Shown here: in pieces, positions 39,206-49,295 of the stretch
Layout of the letters: every line of letters begins with the position of its first letter
Position numbering within the stretch: position 1 is the stretch's first letter
Assembly (NCBI RefSeq): GCF_001422885.1
Contig: NZ_LMMZ01000001.1
Location: 624,565-688,564, forward strand
Source: Methylobacterium sp. Leaf104
Lineage (GTDB): Bacteria > Pseudomonadota > Alphaproteobacteria > Rhizobiales > Beijerinckiaceae
Length of the DNA stretch: 64,000 nt
Direction: 5' to 3'
Translations under genes and position numbers: made by a program
The notes under the pieces: model-generated
The model's input: the letters and a program-made list of their open reading frames with translations, nothing else
What the model was told of the DNA's origin: nothing
The model's database searches: none

Positions 39206-39781
39206 TTGGCGAACACGGCAGCCGATCCCGAGAGCTCCCACGGCGCGCCGGACGGCACGCGACGCGACTTCATGTTCCTCGCAACGGGCGCGGGTCTGGC
39301 TGTGGGGGCCGGTGCCCTCGCGTGGCCCTTCGTCGCCTCGATGGCGCCCGATGCCGAGACCATCGCGGCCGGTGCTCCCTTGGAAGTCGACCTGACGCCG
39401 ATCCAGGAAGGTCAGATCGTCAATGTGTTCTGGCGCGGCAAGCTCATCTTCGTGCGCAGCCGCTCGGAGAAGGAGATCAAGGAGGCCTCCGAGGTGAAGC
39501 TGTCCGATCTCATCGATCCGCAGCCCGACTCGGCCCGCGTGAAGCAGGGTCACGCCAAGTGGCTCGTCGTCTACGGCAACTGCACCCATCTCGGCTGCGT
39601 GCCGATCGGCCACCAGGGACAGTACGAGGGCTGGTCCTGCCCCTGTCACGGCTCCCTCTACGACACGTCCGGCCGGGTGCGCCGGGGTCCCGCCCCGACG
39701 AACCTGCCTATCCCGCCCTACGTCTTCGAGTCGGATTCCAAGATCCGGATCGGTGAAGAGGGCGGCAAGGCCGTCGCCTGA
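39206..39781 (+). CDS. petA: Ubiquinol-cytochrome c reductase Rieske subunit
   Basis: 191 residues from a TTG codon at 39206, with GGAG eight bases upstream. The only nearby ATG in frame (39188) runs into TGA after four codons, so TTG is the true start. N-terminal RRDFMFLATGAG is a Tat-type anchor. The 2Fe-2S ligands are Cys126/His128 (CTHLGC) and Cys145/His148 (CPCH), with the disulfide pair Cys131/Cys147. First gene of the bc1 operon. Confidence 0.97.
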   Translation: MANTAADPESSHGAPDGTRRDFMFLATGAGLAVGAGALAWPFVASMAPDAETIAAGAPLEVDLTPIQEGQIVNVFWRGKLIFVRSRSEKEIKEASEVKLSDLIDPQPDSARVKQGHAKWLVVYGNCTHLGCVPIGHQGQYEGWSCPCHGSLYDTSGRVRRGPAPTNLPIPPYVFESDSKIRIGEEGGKAVA

Positions 39782-39814
39782 CACCCTGAAACAGGATTTG
39801 GAGCGGGTCGCCCC

Positions 39815-41101
39815 ATGAGCGGACACGGCAATACCTACGTTCCCAAGAGCGCCTTGGCGAAGTGGTTCGAATCGCGCCTGCCCCTGATCGGGCTGGTGCA
39901 TTCCTCCTTCGTCTCCTTCCCGGTGCCGCGGAACCTCAACTACTTCTGGACTTTCGGCGCGATCCTGATCGCCATGCTCGTGTCCCAGATCGTCACCGGC
40001 GTCTGGCTGGCGATGCATTACGACCCGTCCGCCGCCAACGCCTTCAATTCCGTCGAGCACATCATGCGCGACGTGAACTACGGCTGGCTTCTGCGCTACA
40101 TGCACGCCAACGGCGCTTCGATGTTCTTCGTGGCCGTCTACGTGCACATCTTCCGGGCGCTCTACTACGGCTCGTACAAGGCGCCCCGCGAGGTGCTCTA
40201 CATCCTCGGCGTGATCATCTACCTGCTGATGATGGCGACCGCCTTCCTCGGGTACACCCTGCCGTGGGGCCAGATGAGCTTCTGGGGTGCCACCGTCATC
40301 ACCAACATCCTGGCCGCGATCCCCGTCGTGGGCGACACGATCCAGAGCCTGCTCTGGGGCGGATACTCGGTCGGCAACCCCACCCTGAACCGCTTCTTCT
40401 CGCTGCATTACCTGCTCCCGTTCATGATCACCGGTGTGGTGATCTTGCACGTCTGGGCGCTGCACGTGACGGGGCAGAACAATCCGGCCGGCATTCCGAT
40501 CAAGTCGGGCAAGGACGCGGTCGCCTTCACGCCCTACGCGACGATAAAGGACGTCTTCGCCTCGGTCGTGTTCTTCGCCTTCTTCGCCTACTGGATCTTC
40601 TATCAGCCGAACTACCTCGGACACGCCGACAACTACGTGCCGGCCAACCCGGCCGTGACACCGGCCCATATCGTTCCGGAATGGTACTTCCTGCCGTTCT
40701 ACGCGATCCTGCGCGCGGTGCCGGACAAGCTCGGCGGCGTCATCCTGATGTTCAGCGCGGTGCTGATCCTGGCGCTGGCGCCGTGGCTCGACACCTCGCG
40801 GGTCCGCTCGTGCAACTACCGGCCGATCTACCGTCAGTTCTTCTGGCTCTTCGTCGTGGTCTGCGTCGTGCTCGGCTGGCTCGGTGCCAAGCCGCCGGAA
40901 GGAGGCTACGTCATCGCGGCCCGGATCTGCACGGCTTACTACTTCCTGCACTTCCTACTCGTCATGCCGCTCGTCGGCCTGTTCGAGACGCCGAAGGCGC
41001 TTCCCGGCTCGATCCTCGAGACCGTGACGGGCCCCGGCAAGCAGGTGGGCGGGTCCGGCATGCCGGTGGGTGCCGCGGCCGCACCGTCATCTCAGGGTTG
41101 A
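39815..41101 (+). CDS. petB: Cytochrome b of the bc1 complex
   Basis: 428 residues, integral to the inner membrane, carrying the quinol oxidation and reduction sites and two b haems. The helix motifs with haem histidines ([20 protein letters not shown] and [24 protein letters not shown]), and the Qo-site PEWYF motif, are visible. The start [17 protein letters not shown] follows petA by 33 bp. The C-terminus extends a little past the usual end with a Gly/Ala-rich tail. Confidence 0.98.
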   Translation: MSGHGNTYVPKSALAKWFESRLPLIGLVHSSFVSFPVPRNLNYFWTFGAILIAMLVSQIVTGVWLAMHYDPSAANAFNSVEHIMRDVNYGWLLRYMHANGASMFFVAVYVHIFRALYYGSYKAPREVLYILGVIIYLLMMATAFLGYTLPWGQMSFWGATVITNILAAIPVVGDTIQSLLWGGYSVGNPTLNRFFSLHYLLPFMITGVVILHVWALHVTGQNNPAGIPIKSGKDAVAFTPYATIKDVFASVVFFAFFAYWIFYQPNYLGHADNYVPANPAVTPAHIVPEWYFLPFYAILRAVPDKLGGVILMFSAVLILALAPWLDTSRVRSCNYRPIYRQFFWLFVVVCVVLGWLGAKPPEGGYVIAARICTAYYFLHFLLVMPLVGLFETPKALPGSILETVTGPGKQVGGSGMPVGAAAAPSSQG

Positions 41102-41123
41102 GGGCAGGGGACTTTTGAGAACC

Positions 41124-42014
41124 ATGAAAACGACCCGCGTCCTCGCCGCGTCCCTGCTCGCGGCCGTCCTGAGCGTCACCGTCGCTTCCGCGGATGAGGG
41201 AACCCCTCATCCGCCCCGCGAGCAGTGGAGCTTCGCCGGCACCTTCGGCCGCTTCGACCAAGCCCAGCTCCAGCGCGGCTTCCAGGTCTACAAGGAGGTC
41301 TGCTCGAGCTGCCACAGCATGAGCCTGGTGCGTTTCCGCAACCTCTCGGAGGAGGGTGGCCCCGGCTTCTCCACCGGGCAGGTTAAGGAGCTCGCCGCCC
41401 AGTACAAGGTGAAGGAGCAGAACGATGCGGGCGAAGACGTCGATCGTCCCGCCCGCGCCGCCGATGCCTTCCCGTCGCCCTTCCCGAACGAGAAGGCGGC
41501 CGCTGCCGCCAACGGCGGCAAGGCGCCCCCGGACTTCTCGGTGCTCGCCAAGGCCCGCACCTACGAGCGCGGCTTTCCCTGGTTCGTGTTCGACGCGATG
41601 CCGTTCATCGGATTCTCCGAGCAGGGCGTGGATTACATCCATGCACTTCTGAACGGCTACGAGGATCCGCCGGACGGCAAGGAGATCCCGGCGGGGACCT
41701 ACTACAACAAGTACTATGCCGGTCACCTGATCGCGATGCCGAAGCCGATCAGCGACGGCCAGGTGACCTACGCCAAGAACGACAAGGGCGAGCCGGTCGT
41801 GCCCGAGACGGTGGAGCAGTATTCCCGCGACGTCGCGGCGTTCATGGCCTGGGCCGCCGAGCCCCACATGATGGCACGCAAGGCGCTCGGCCTGCGGGTG
41901 ATCCTGTTCCTGCTCGTGCTGTCGGGCCTGCTCTACTACGTGAAGAAGAAGATCTGGGCGAAGGTCGGCGGCGAGGTCCACGGCCTCCAGCCCGAGCTGC
42001 ACAAGACCTACTGA
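41124..42014 (+). CDS. petC: Cytochrome c1
   Basis: 296 residues from ATG 41124, with signal peptide MKTTRVLAASLLAAVLSVTVASA. The c-type haem site is Cys60-x-x-Cys63-His64 (CSSCHS); the axial Met is probably in IAMPKPIS. A C-terminal membrane anchor (LGLRVILFLLVLSGLLYYV) ends in Lys residues. Passes electrons from the Rieske protein to soluble cytochrome c. It completes petABC (fbcFBC), 22 bp after petB. Confidence 0.97.
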   Translation: MKTTRVLAASLLAAVLSVTVASADEGTPHPPREQWSFAGTFGRFDQAQLQRGFQVYKEVCSSCHSMSLVRFRNLSEEGGPGFSTGQVKELAAQYKVKEQNDAGEDVDRPARAADAFPSPFPNEKAAAAANGGKAPPDFSVLAKARTYERGFPWFVFDAMPFIGFSEQGVDYIHALLNGYEDPPDGKEIPAGTYYNKYYAGHLIAMPKPISDGQVTYAKNDKGEPVVPETVEQYSRDVAAFMAWAAEPHMMARKALGLRVILFLLVLSGLLYYVKKKIWAKVGGEVHGLQPELHKTY

Positions 42015-42115
42015 TCCGGTCGAGGCGGTCCGTCCGGGCCGCCCGCCCTCCGTTGACACGATCCGCGCCGGCGCCCCAAGGAGGGGCGACCGGCGCAAAT
42101 CTTATGGAGATCAGG

Positions 42116-42991
42116 ATGACGGCAGCGGTGCTCGGCGTGATGGGCGGGTCCGGGGTCTACGACCTTCCCGGCCTGGAGGATGTCCGCGAGGAGCGGATCG
42201 CCTCCCCATGGGGCGAGCCCTCCGACGCCCTGCGCATCGGCCGCATCGGCGAGACCAAGGTGGTGTTCCTGGCTCGTCACGGCCGCGGTCACCGCTATTC
42301 GCCGTCGGGCATCAATTACCGGGCGAACATCGACGTCCTGAAACGGGCCGGTGTTACCGACCTCGTCTCGCTCTCGGCCTGCGGCTCGTTCAAGGCCGAG
42401 CTGCATCCCGGCCTGTTCGTCCTCGTCGACCAGTTCGTCGACCGGACCCACGGCCGCGCGAGCTCATTTTTCGGCGACGGCTGCGTCGCCCACGTCTCCC
42501 TGGCGCACCCGGTCGGCCCGGCGCTGCAGGCACGCATCGCCGCGGCGGCGCAGGCGGAGGACATCGCGATTCATCGTGACGGGACCTACGTCTGCATGGA
42601 AGGGCCCCAATTCTCCACCTACGCCGAGTCCACCACCTACAAGGCGCTCGGCTACGACGTGATCGGCATGACCAACATGCCGGAAGCCAAACTCGCCCGG
42701 GAAGCCGAGATCACCTACGCGACGATCGCCATGGTGACCGACTTCGACTGCTGGCACCCGACCCACGATGCCGTCGACGTCGCCGCCGTGGTCGCGGTGG
42801 CCCGTGCCAATGCCGACAAGGCGGCACGCCTCGTCGCCCGCTTGGCCCGCGATTTTCCGGCGGAGCGCGAGCCGTGCCCCGTCGGGACCGAGCGCGCGCT
42901 CGATGGCGCGATCATGACCGCGCCCGCGCAGCGCGATCCGGCCCTGCTGGCCAGGCTCGACGCGGTGGCGGGCCGAGTCCTGAACCGCTGA
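42116..42991 (+). CDS. mtnP: S-methyl-5'-thioadenosine phosphorylase MtnP
   Basis: Phosphorolyses methylthioadenosine to adenine and methylthioribose 1-phosphate, recycling the by-product of polyamine synthesis. 291 residues from ATG 42116 (MTAAVLGVMGGSGVYDLPG), with GGAG at 42106-42109; an ATG at 42104 is the alternative. The PNP-family motifs ARHGRGHRYSPSGINYRAN, SACGSFKAELHPG and CMEGPQFST are present. It follows petC by 101 bp; a shared transcript is possible but not functionally obvious. Confidence 0.93.
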   Translation: MTAAVLGVMGGSGVYDLPGLEDVREERIASPWGEPSDALRIGRIGETKVVFLARHGRGHRYSPSGINYRANIDVLKRAGVTDLVSLSACGSFKAELHPGLFVLVDQFVDRTHGRASSFFGDGCVAHVSLAHPVGPALQARIAAAAQAEDIAIHRDGTYVCMEGPQFSTYAESTTYKALGYDVIGMTNMPEAKLAREAEITYATIAMVTDFDCWHPTHDAVDVAAVVAVARANADKAARLVARLARDFPAEREPCPVGTERALDGAIMTAPAQRDPALLARLDAVAGRVLNR

Positions 42992-43088
42992 GCCGGCCGG
43001 AGCGCCGGTGAATTCGGCGCCGCCCGCCCTTTCCGCGACCCGGTCTTCCCTCTAGAAGGCGGGTTCGTCCCCGAACCGGATCCGAACC

Positions 43089-43691
43089 GTGACACAAGAG
43101 GCCAAGCGCGCCGCCCGCATCAACCGCAAGACGGCGGAGACCGACGTGCAGGTCGCCGTCGACCTCGACGGGACGGGGCGTGCACAGGTATCGACGGGCG
43201 TCGGCTTCTTCGACCACATGCTCGAACTGTTCGCGCGTCACGCGCTGTTCGACCTCGACGTGGCCGTGACCGGCGATCTTCATGTCGATCATCACCATAC
43301 AGTCGAAGACACCGGCATCGCCCTCGGACAGGCCTTCGCCCAGGCTCTGTCCGACAAGCGCGGCATCGGCCGCTACGCCGACATCCACCTGCCGATGGAC
43401 GAGACCCTGACCCGGGTCGCCATCGACATCTCGGGCCGGCCATTCCTCGTATTCCGGACTCAGTTCCGGGTCGAGAAGATCGGGCAATTCGACACCGAGC
43501 TCGTTCGCGAGTGGTTCCAGGCCTTCGCGATGAATGCCGGCATCACGCTGCATGTCGAGACGCTCTACGGCGACAATGCCCACCATATCGCCGAGAGCTG
43601 CTTCAAGGGGCTGGCCCGCGCCTTGCGGCAGGCTGTGGCGATCGATCCGCGCGAGGGCGGCCGCGTCCCCTCGACGAAGGGGTCGCTCTGA
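43089..43691 (+). CDS. hisB: Imidazoleglycerol-phosphate dehydratase HisB
   Basis: Step six of histidine synthesis. 200 residues from a GTG at 43089. Manganese-binding His/Glu motifs are present: [27 protein letters not shown] and the C-terminal [16 protein letters not shown]. It is monofunctional (no phosphatase domain). First gene of a run hisB-DUF2628-hisH-hisA-hisF-hisE-coaA, the common alphaproteobacterial arrangement; hisG, hisD and hisC are elsewhere. Confidence 0.97.
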   Translation: MTQEAKRAARINRKTAETDVQVAVDLDGTGRAQVSTGVGFFDHMLELFARHALFDLDVAVTGDLHVDHHHTVEDTGIALGQAFAQALSDKRGIGRYADIHLPMDETLTRVAIDISGRPFLVFRTQFRVEKIGQFDTELVREWFQAFAMNAGITLHVETLYGDNAHHIAESCFKGLARALRQAVAIDPREGGRVPSTKGSL

Positions 43692-43728
43692 TCCGCCGCG
43701 CGGGTCGGCAGGGAGGATGCGAGACGTG

Positions 43729-44214
43729 ATGCGCACCTATACGTTGCACCCCGCGCGGGGCGCTCTCGCCGGCGAGGCCCACGGCCTCGAGCGGGCACAC
43801 CTCGTGCCGGACGGCTTCTCCTGGCCGGCCTTCGCTTTCGGCCCCCTGTGGTTCTTCTTTCACCGTCTCTGGCTCGCCGGCCTCGGCGTGCTGGCTCTCC
43901 TCGTCCTTGTGGCTTTCGGGGGACGGTTCCTCGGGCTCACGCCCATCGCCGGCTCCGTGATCACGCTGCTGATCTCGATCCTGATCGGCCTCGAAGCCTC
44001 GTCGCTGCGGCGCTGGACCTATGCTCGAGCAGGACGCCCCGTGCGCGACGCGATCACCGCCGCGAACGCCGAGGAGGCCGAGATGAAGGCCGCTGCCCGC
44101 TGGCTCGCCGGCGCGTCGGTGGGGCGGGCCGGGCCCGCGTCTCAGGTCGGGGTCTCGGTGCCGCCGGGCGACCTCGCCATTGGCATGTTCCCCTTCAGCG
44201 AGGGGCGGCAGTGA
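43729..44214 (+). CDS. DUF2628 membrane protein within the his operon
   Basis: 161 residues from ATG 43729 ([11 protein letters not shown]). GGGAGG at 43711-43716 lies 12 bases upstream, so a GTG at 43726 is also possible. The [25 protein letters not shown] segment is the DUF2628 signature, followed by two or three hydrophobic helices to about residue 90, then a basic cytoplasmic tail. No enzyme motif. It occupies this slot between hisB and hisH in many Hyphomicrobiales. Its stop overlaps the hisH start (GTGA). Function unknown. Confidence 0.88.
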   Translation: MRTYTLHPARGALAGEAHGLERAHLVPDGFSWPAFAFGPLWFFFHRLWLAGLGVLALLVLVAFGGRFLGLTPIAGSVITLLISILIGLEASSLRRWTYARAGRPVRDAITAANAEEAEMKAAARWLAGASVGRAGPASQVGVSVPPGDLAIGMFPFSEGRQ

Positions 44215-44873
44215 GCGCTGAGACCGTCGCGATCATCGATTACGGCTCGGGCAACCTTCACTCCGCCGCCAAGGCGTTCGAGCGGGCAGCACGGGAGGCC
44301 GGCCTCGACGAAACCCGCGTCGTCCTGACGAGCGAGGCCGAGACGGTTGCCACGGCCGACCGGGTGGTGCTGCCGGGAGTCGGTGCCTACGCCGATTGCC
44401 GCCGCGGGCTGGATGCCGTGCCCGGAATGGTCGAGGCGATGACCCACGCCGCGCATGCGCGTGGGCGCCCCTTCCTGGGAATCTGCGTCGGCATGCAACT
44501 CCTGGCGACGCGCGGTCTGGAGCACGATGTGACCGCCGGTCTCGGCTGGATCCGCGGTGATGTCGGCCCGATCCGGCCGGCGGACCCGGGCCTCAAGGTG
44601 CCCCACATGGGCTGGAACACCCTGGAGATCGACCGGCCGCACGCGCTCCTGTCCGACATTCCGACCGGCGGGAGCGGCCTGCACGCCTATTTCGTGCACA
44701 GCTACGCGCTGTCGCCGGAGCGGGTGGAGGACCGCGTCGCCCACAGTGATTACGGCGGCCCGGTCACCGCGATGGTGGCGCGCGACAACGTCGCCGGCAC
44801 CCAATTCCATCCGGAGAAGAGCCAGCGCCTCGGCCTCGCGCTCCTCGCCAACTTCCTGCGCTGGCGCCCCTGA
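44211..44873 (+). CDS. hisH: Imidazole glycerol phosphate synthase glutaminase HisH
   Basis: 220 residues from a GTG at 44211 that overlaps the preceding TGA. Class I glutamine amidotransferase: nucleophile Cys92 in GICVGMQLL, and the His-x-Glu pair in GTQFHPEKS. Supplies ammonia through the barrel of HisF. The N-terminus [13 protein letters not shown] is typical. Separated from its partner hisF by hisA, as usual. Confidence 0.97.
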   Translation: MSAETVAIIDYGSGNLHSAAKAFERAAREAGLDETRVVLTSEAETVATADRVVLPGVGAYADCRRGLDAVPGMVEAMTHAAHARGRPFLGICVGMQLLATRGLEHDVTAGLGWIRGDVGPIRPADPGLKVPHMGWNTLEIDRPHALLSDIPTGGSGLHAYFVHSYALSPERVEDRVAHSDYGGPVTAMVARDNVAGTQFHPEKSQRLGLALLANFLRWRP

Positions 44874-44921
44874 GGCGCAGACCCCACCTTTGAACCGTCC
44901 CACCCGAAAGCGAACCGACGC

Positions 44922-45680
44922 GTGATCCTGTTTCCGGCCATCGATCTCAAGGAAGGGCGCTGCGTCCGCCTCGTGCAGGGCGACATGGCGCAGGCCATCG
45001 TGTTCAGCGACGACCCGGCCGCCCAGGCCGCGGTCTTCGAGGAGCAGGGCTTCTCCTGGCTGCACGTGGTCGACCTCGACGGAGCCTTCGCGGGCGCGCC
45101 GATGAACGCGGGCGCCGTCGACGCGATCCTGGCGCGGACGAAGCTGCCGGTACAACTCGGCGGTGGCATCCGCGAGATGCGGACCCTCGAAGGCTGGCTC
45201 GCCAAGGGCGTCAGCCGCGTCATCATCGGCACCGCCGCCGTGCGCGATCCGGCCTTCGTGCGCGAGGCCGCCCGCCGCTTCCCCGGAAAGATCGCCGTCG
45301 GCATCGACGCCAAGGACGGCCGCGTCGCGGTCGAGGGCTGGGCCACCACGTCCAGCATGACGGCCGAGGAGCTTGGCCGCCGGTTCGAGGATGCCGGAGT
45401 CGCGGCGATCATCTACACCGACATCGCGCGGGACGGCATCATGAAGGGCCTCAACATCGAGATGACCCTGGGACTCGCCCGCGCCGTGACGATCCCGGTG
45501 ATCGCCTCCGGCGGGCTCGCCTCGATCGAGGACGTTCACCGCATCCTGGAACCAGATTGCGCGCTCCTGGCCGGGGCCATCACGGGTCGTGCCCTCTATG
45601 ACGGCCGGATCGACCCGCGCGAGGCCCTGGACGCCATCCGTCGCGCGACCGGCGCGGCCGACGCCGCGCCGGCGGCCTGA
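44922..45680 (+). CDS. hisA: Phosphoribosylformimino-AICAR-P isomerase HisA
   Basis: 252 residues from a GTG at 44922 ([20 protein letters not shown]). A TIM barrel performing the Amadori rearrangement in histidine synthesis. The catalytic Asp residues lie in FPAIDLKEG and in [12 protein letters not shown], and the phosphate loops are LGGGIR and IASGGL. The C-terminal DAAPAA tail is extra. It shares ancestry and neighbours with hisF. Confidence 0.97.
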   Translation: MILFPAIDLKEGRCVRLVQGDMAQAIVFSDDPAAQAAVFEEQGFSWLHVVDLDGAFAGAPMNAGAVDAILARTKLPVQLGGGIREMRTLEGWLAKGVSRVIIGTAAVRDPAFVREAARRFPGKIAVGIDAKDGRVAVEGWATTSSMTAEELGRRFEDAGVAAIIYTDIARDGIMKGLNIEMTLGLARAVTIPVIASGGLASIEDVHRILEPDCALLAGAITGRALYDGRIDPREALDAIRRATGAADAAPAA

Positions 45681-45697
45681 CGCGTCCGAGGCCGATC

Positions 45698-46474
45698 GTG
45701 CTCAAGACCCGCATCATTCCCTGCCTCGACGTGAAGGACGGCCGGGTCGTCAAGGGCGTGCAGTTCCTCGAACTGCGCGATGCCGGAGATCCGGTGGAGG
45801 CGGCCAAGGCCTACGACGCGGCCGGTGCCGACGAGCTTTGCTTCCTCGACATCACGGCGAGCCATGAGGATCGTGGCACGCTCCTCGATGTCGTCAGCCG
45901 CACGGCCGAGGCCTGCTTCATGCCGCTCACCGTCGGCGGTGGCATCCGCACCGTGGCGGACATTCGTACCCTCCTGCTGGCCGGGGCCGACAAGGTCTCG
46001 ATCAACACGGCGGCCGTGAACGATCCCGACTTCGTCGCTCGTGGGGCCGAGAAGTTCGGAAGTCAGTGCATCGTCGTGGCGATCGACGCCAAGCGCACCT
46101 CCGGACCCGGCGAGCCGCCGGAATGGCAGATCTTCACCCATGGCGGGCGCAAGCCGACCGGGATCGACGCCATCGCATTCGCCCGCACCGTCACCGCCCG
46201 CGGCGCCGGCGAATTGCTGGTGACCTCGATGGATCGCGACGGGATGCGATCAGGCTACGATATCGGCCTGACGCGGGCCATCTCCGATGCCGTCTCCGTG
46301 CCGGTCATCGCCTCGGGTGGCGTCGGCGGCCTCGACGACCTGGTGGCGGGCGTCCGCGAGGGCGGCGCCAGCGCAGTCCTGGCGGCGTCCATCTTCCATT
46401 TCGGGCAGCACACCGTCTCCGAGGCCAAGGCCCACATGGCCGCGGCCGGCCTTTCCATGCGCCTCGATCTCTGA
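45698..46474 (+). CDS. hisF: Imidazole glycerol phosphate synthase cyclase HisF
   Basis: 258 residues from a GTG at 45698, GAGG about seven bases upstream. Uses ammonia from HisH to close the imidazole ring and release AICAR. The active-site Asp residues are in [14 protein letters not shown] and [13 protein letters not shown]. The barrel phosphate loops VGGGIRT and IASGGVGG are intact. It lies 17 bp after hisA. Confidence 0.98.
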   Translation: MLKTRIIPCLDVKDGRVVKGVQFLELRDAGDPVEAAKAYDAAGADELCFLDITASHEDRGTLLDVVSRTAEACFMPLTVGGGIRTVADIRTLLLAGADKVSINTAAVNDPDFVARGAEKFGSQCIVVAIDAKRTSGPGEPPEWQIFTHGGRKPTGIDAIAFARTVTARGAGELLVTSMDRDGMRSGYDIGLTRAISDAVSVPVIASGGVGGLDDLVAGVREGGASAVLAASIFHFGQHTVSEAKAHMAAAGLSMRLDL

Positions 46475-46566
46475 GGCCGACTTCCGCACCCCTTGCGTCA
46501 TGATCCATCGTGCCGCACGCTCGGTTGCATGGCACGATAGGCCCGGTTCGCCGGGACCAGGATTGT

Positions 46567-46890
46567 ATGACCCAGTTCACTCTCAGCGACCTCGAAGCCC
46601 TCGTCGCGGATCGCGCGACAGCCACGCCCGAGTCCTCCTACACCGCGAAGCTCCTGGCCGGCGGGCCGGCCAAGCCCGCGAAGAAGCTCGGTGAGGAAGC
46701 GGTCGAGGCGGCGATCGCGGCCGTCCAGGGCGACCGCGCGGGCCTCGTCGCCGAAGCGGCGGACGTCCTGTACCACCTCATGGTCGTGCTGCGGGGCGGC
46801 GGCATTCCTCTGGCGGAGGTGATGGCCGAGCTCGAGCGGCGCACGGCGCAGAGCGGGATCGCCGAGAAGGCTTCCCGGAGCCCCGCGTGA
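46567..46890 (+). CDS. hisE: Phosphoribosyl-ATP pyrophosphohydrolase HisE
   Basis: 107 residues from ATG 46567 ([16 protein letters not shown]). The helical MazG-like fold shows metal-binding Glu/Asp in [14 protein letters not shown] and [14 protein letters not shown]. Monofunctional HisE without HisI, as in many alphaproteobacteria. Its TGA overlaps the coaA start (GTGA). Confidence 0.96.
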   Translation: MTQFTLSDLEALVADRATATPESSYTAKLLAGGPAKPAKKLGEEAVEAAIAAVQGDRAGLVAEAADVLYHLMVVLRGGGIPLAEVMAELERRTAQSGIAEKASRSPA

Positions 46891-47939
46891 ACGCCGAGCC
46901 ACCCTTCTCCGTGTCGCCCTTGGTCGTGCCTCCCCTGGCGGTCGGCCGGGCCGAGCGGCCGCCAGCCCAGGGCCAGGACCCGGTCACCGGCCAGGGTTCC
47001 GAGCGGCTGTCGCCCTACCGTCTCTTCACCCGCGAGGAATGGGCGCAGCTGCGTGCCGATACGCCCCTCACCCTGGCGGCGGAGGAGGTGTCGCGCCTGC
47101 AATCCCTCAACGATCCGATCTCGGTCGAGGAGGTGGAGGCGATCTACTTGCCGCTCTCGCGCCTGCTCTCGCTCTACGTCGCGGCGACACAAGGGCTGTT
47201 CAAGGCGACACAGCGCTTTCTGCTGGCCGAGCACGAGACCAAGGTCCCCTACATCATCGGCCTCGCCGGGTCCGTGGCCGTGGGCAAATCGACATCCGCC
47301 CGCGTGCTCGCGGCCCTGCTGGCGCGCTGGCCCAACACTCCGAAGGTCGACCTGATCACCACCGACGGATTCCTCCTGCCCAACGCCGAGTTGAAGCGGA
47401 TGGACGCGATGGAACGGAAGGGCTTTCCCGAGAGCTACGACACCGCCGCCCTGCTGCGCTTCCTCACCGACATCAAGGCCGGCAAGAAGCGGGTCGCGGC
47501 CCCCCTCTACTCCCACCTCGTCTACGACGTGATGCAGGGTGAGGAACGGATTATCGAGTCGCCAGACATCCTCATCGTCGAGGGCCTGAACGTCCTGCAG
47601 CCGGCACGCCTGCCGCGCGACGGGACCGCAATCCCGTTCGTCTCCGACTTCTTCGACTTCTCGATCTACCTCGACGGACACGAGGACGACCTGCACCGCT
47701 GGTATGTCAACCGCTTCCTGCGCCTGCGGCAGACCGCTTTCCGCGATCCGCTGTCCTACTTCCGCAAGTATGCTGAGGTGACGGAGGGCGAGGCGATCGA
47801 GATCGCCGACACGCTGTGGACGACGATCAATCTGCCGAATTTGCGGGACAACATCCTGCCGACCCGGCAGCGGGCCAGCCTGATCCTCGCCAAGGGGGCC
47901 AGTCACCGGATCGAATCGGTGGCGCTGCGCCGGCTCTGA
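46887..47939 (+). CDS. coaA: Pantothenate kinase, type I (CoaA)
   Basis: Phosphorylates pantothenate, the control point of coenzyme A synthesis. 350 residues from a GTG at 46887, with a longer N-terminus (about 40 Pro-rich residues) than the E. coli enzyme. The P-loop is GSVAVGKST (128-136). The [23 protein letters not shown] and EGLNVLQ segments identify type I. It ends the his run, translationally coupled to hisE. It is convergent with thpR, 21 bp apart. Confidence 0.97.
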   Translation: MNAEPPFSVSPLVVPPLAVGRAERPPAQGQDPVTGQGSERLSPYRLFTREEWAQLRADTPLTLAAEEVSRLQSLNDPISVEEVEAIYLPLSRLLSLYVAATQGLFKATQRFLLAEHETKVPYIIGLAGSVAVGKSTSARVLAALLARWPNTPKVDLITTDGFLLPNAELKRMDAMERKGFPESYDTAALLRFLTDIKAGKKRVAAPLYSHLVYDVMQGEERIIESPDILIVEGLNVLQPARLPRDGTAIPFVSDFFDFSIYLDGHEDDLHRWYVNRFLRLRQTAFRDPLSYFRKYAEVTEGEAIEIADTLWTTINLPNLRDNILPTRQRASLILAKGASHRIESVALRRL

Positions 47940-47960
47940 CGACGCCGTCGCTCCGGAGCG

Positions 47961-48500
47961 CTAGTTCAGCGGATAGGCCGCTTCGACCACGTAGGGGCCG
48001 CCCCCCTTCGATTCCCGCGCCGAGAACAGCGCCACCCGCTCGGCCGTAAAGGTGAGGGGCGTGAACAGGCCGCGTTCGCCCAGATAGGCAGCGACATCCT
48101 CCGCGCCGGCCTCGCGGCGCAGGCGGGCGAGGGTGACGTGGGGCGTGAACTTGCGCCGCTCCGGATCCGCCCCGGCCTGGCGAGCCAGACGTTCCTGCTC
48201 GGATTGGAGATCGAGAAGCTCCGGGTTCGGCGTCACCGTCGCGAGGATCGCGCGGGGCTTGTCACCGCCGAAGCTCGCCAGGCCGTCGAGGGTCACGGCG
48301 AAGGGGGCTCGGGGCCGCGCCTCGATCAGCCGCTCGTGCAGCGTCTCGGCGACCTCGACCTCGACGTCTCCGAGGAAGCGCAGGGTGATGTGGTAGTCCG
48401 AGGGCTCGATCCAGCGGCTTCCGGGCAGGGCTCCGCGCTTCAACGCCAGCGCCCGGCCGATTTCGGGTGGGATCTCAAGTCCGGTGAACAGGCGCGGCAC
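47961..48500 (-). CDS. thpR: RNA 2',3'-cyclic phosphodiesterase ThpR
   Basis: 179 residues from a GTG at 48500. The 2H phosphoesterase fold has two HxTL motifs, His37 (HITLRFLG) and His121 (HVTLARL). Family members hydrolyse RNA 2',3'-cyclic phosphates to 2'-phosphates; older names call it a 2'-5' RNA ligase. It starts four bases after the tesA stop, so the two genes form an operon. Confidence 0.92.
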   Translation of the reverse strand: MPRLFTGLEIPPEIGRALALKRGALPGSRWIEPSDYHITLRFLGDVEVEVAETLHERLIEARPRAPFAVTLDGLASFGGDKPRAILATVTPNPELLDLQSEQERLARQAGADPERRKFTPHVTLARLRREAGAEDVAAYLGERGLFTPLTFTAERVALFSARESKGGGPYVVEAAYPLN

Positions 48501-48504
48501 GGAG

Positions 48505-49218
48505 TCAGCGGGCCTGCGGCTTGAGGCGGTCGAGGAAGGTCTCGACGGTCGGCAGCATGGCGGCCACGATCGTCTCGACGCCCTTCGCATTCGGATGCAG
48601 CCCGTCGTCCAGGTGGGCCTGCCGGTCGCCGACGATGCCGTCGAGGAAGAACGGATAGAGGACGAGACCATAGCTCTTGGCGAGGTCGGGATAGATCGCG
48701 TCGAAGCGCGCCACGTAGTCCGGCCCGAGGTTGGGTGAGGCCTTCATCCCGGCGAGGAGGACCGGGATGCCGCGTGCCTTCAGTCGGGCGATCATCGCAT
48801 CGAGGGCCTTGCGGGTCACGGCAGGGTCGGTACCGCGCAGCATGTCGTTGGCGCCGAGTTCGAGGATGACGCCGTCGGTGCCATCCGGGATCGACCAGTC
48901 GAGGCGGTCGAGCCCGCCCGTGGTGGTGTCGCCCGACACACCGGCATTCGCCACCGAGACGGCACGTCCGCGTGCCTTCAGGGCTCGCTCCAGAACCACC
49001 GGAAAGGCCGCGTTCGCGGCCAGGCGATATCCGGCGGTCAGGCTGTCGCCGAAGGCCACCAGCTTCACGGGCGGCGCATCGGGCGAAGCGTCCGAGGGCA
49101 GGATGCCAAGGCCGAGTGCGGCAAAGAGCGTCATCAGAGCGGCGAGGCCGAAAGCAGCATGGCGCGCCGCGCGCCGGCGGACCATATCGGCGAGGCGTGA
49201 GACTCCACACAGACCCAT
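48505..49218 (-). CDS. tesA: Arylesterase / lysophospholipase L1-like SGNH hydrolase
   Basis: 237 residues from ATG 49218; a second ATG at 49185 is possible. N-terminal basic region and hydrophobic stretch (AAFGLAALMTLFAALGLG) form a signal peptide. The SGNH blocks are complete: Ser in VAFGDSLTAGY, Gly in NAGVSGDTT, Asn in ELGANDML and the Asp/His pair in DDGLHPNAKG. Periplasmic esterase, thioesterase or lysophospholipase. It is divergent from the ybbA/ybbP-like ABC genes, a pairing seen in many proteobacteria. Confidence 0.92.
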   Translation of the reverse strand: MGLCGVSRLADMVRRRAARHAAFGLAALMTLFAALGLGILPSDASPDAPPVKLVAFGDSLTAGYRLAANAAFPVVLERALKARGRAVSVANAGVSGDTTTGGLDRLDWSIPDGTDGVILELGANDMLRGTDPAVTRKALDAMIARLKARGIPVLLAGMKASPNLGPDYVARFDAIYPDLAKSYGLVLYPFFLDGIVGDRQAHLDDGLHPNAKGVETIVAAMLPTVETFLDRLKPQAR

Positions 49219-49295
49219 TCGATCAAGACCCCGACCCTTGCATCCACGTCGCCCGCATCCGTCATGATGCCAGCTGTTCACAGATCGGTCGCCCG

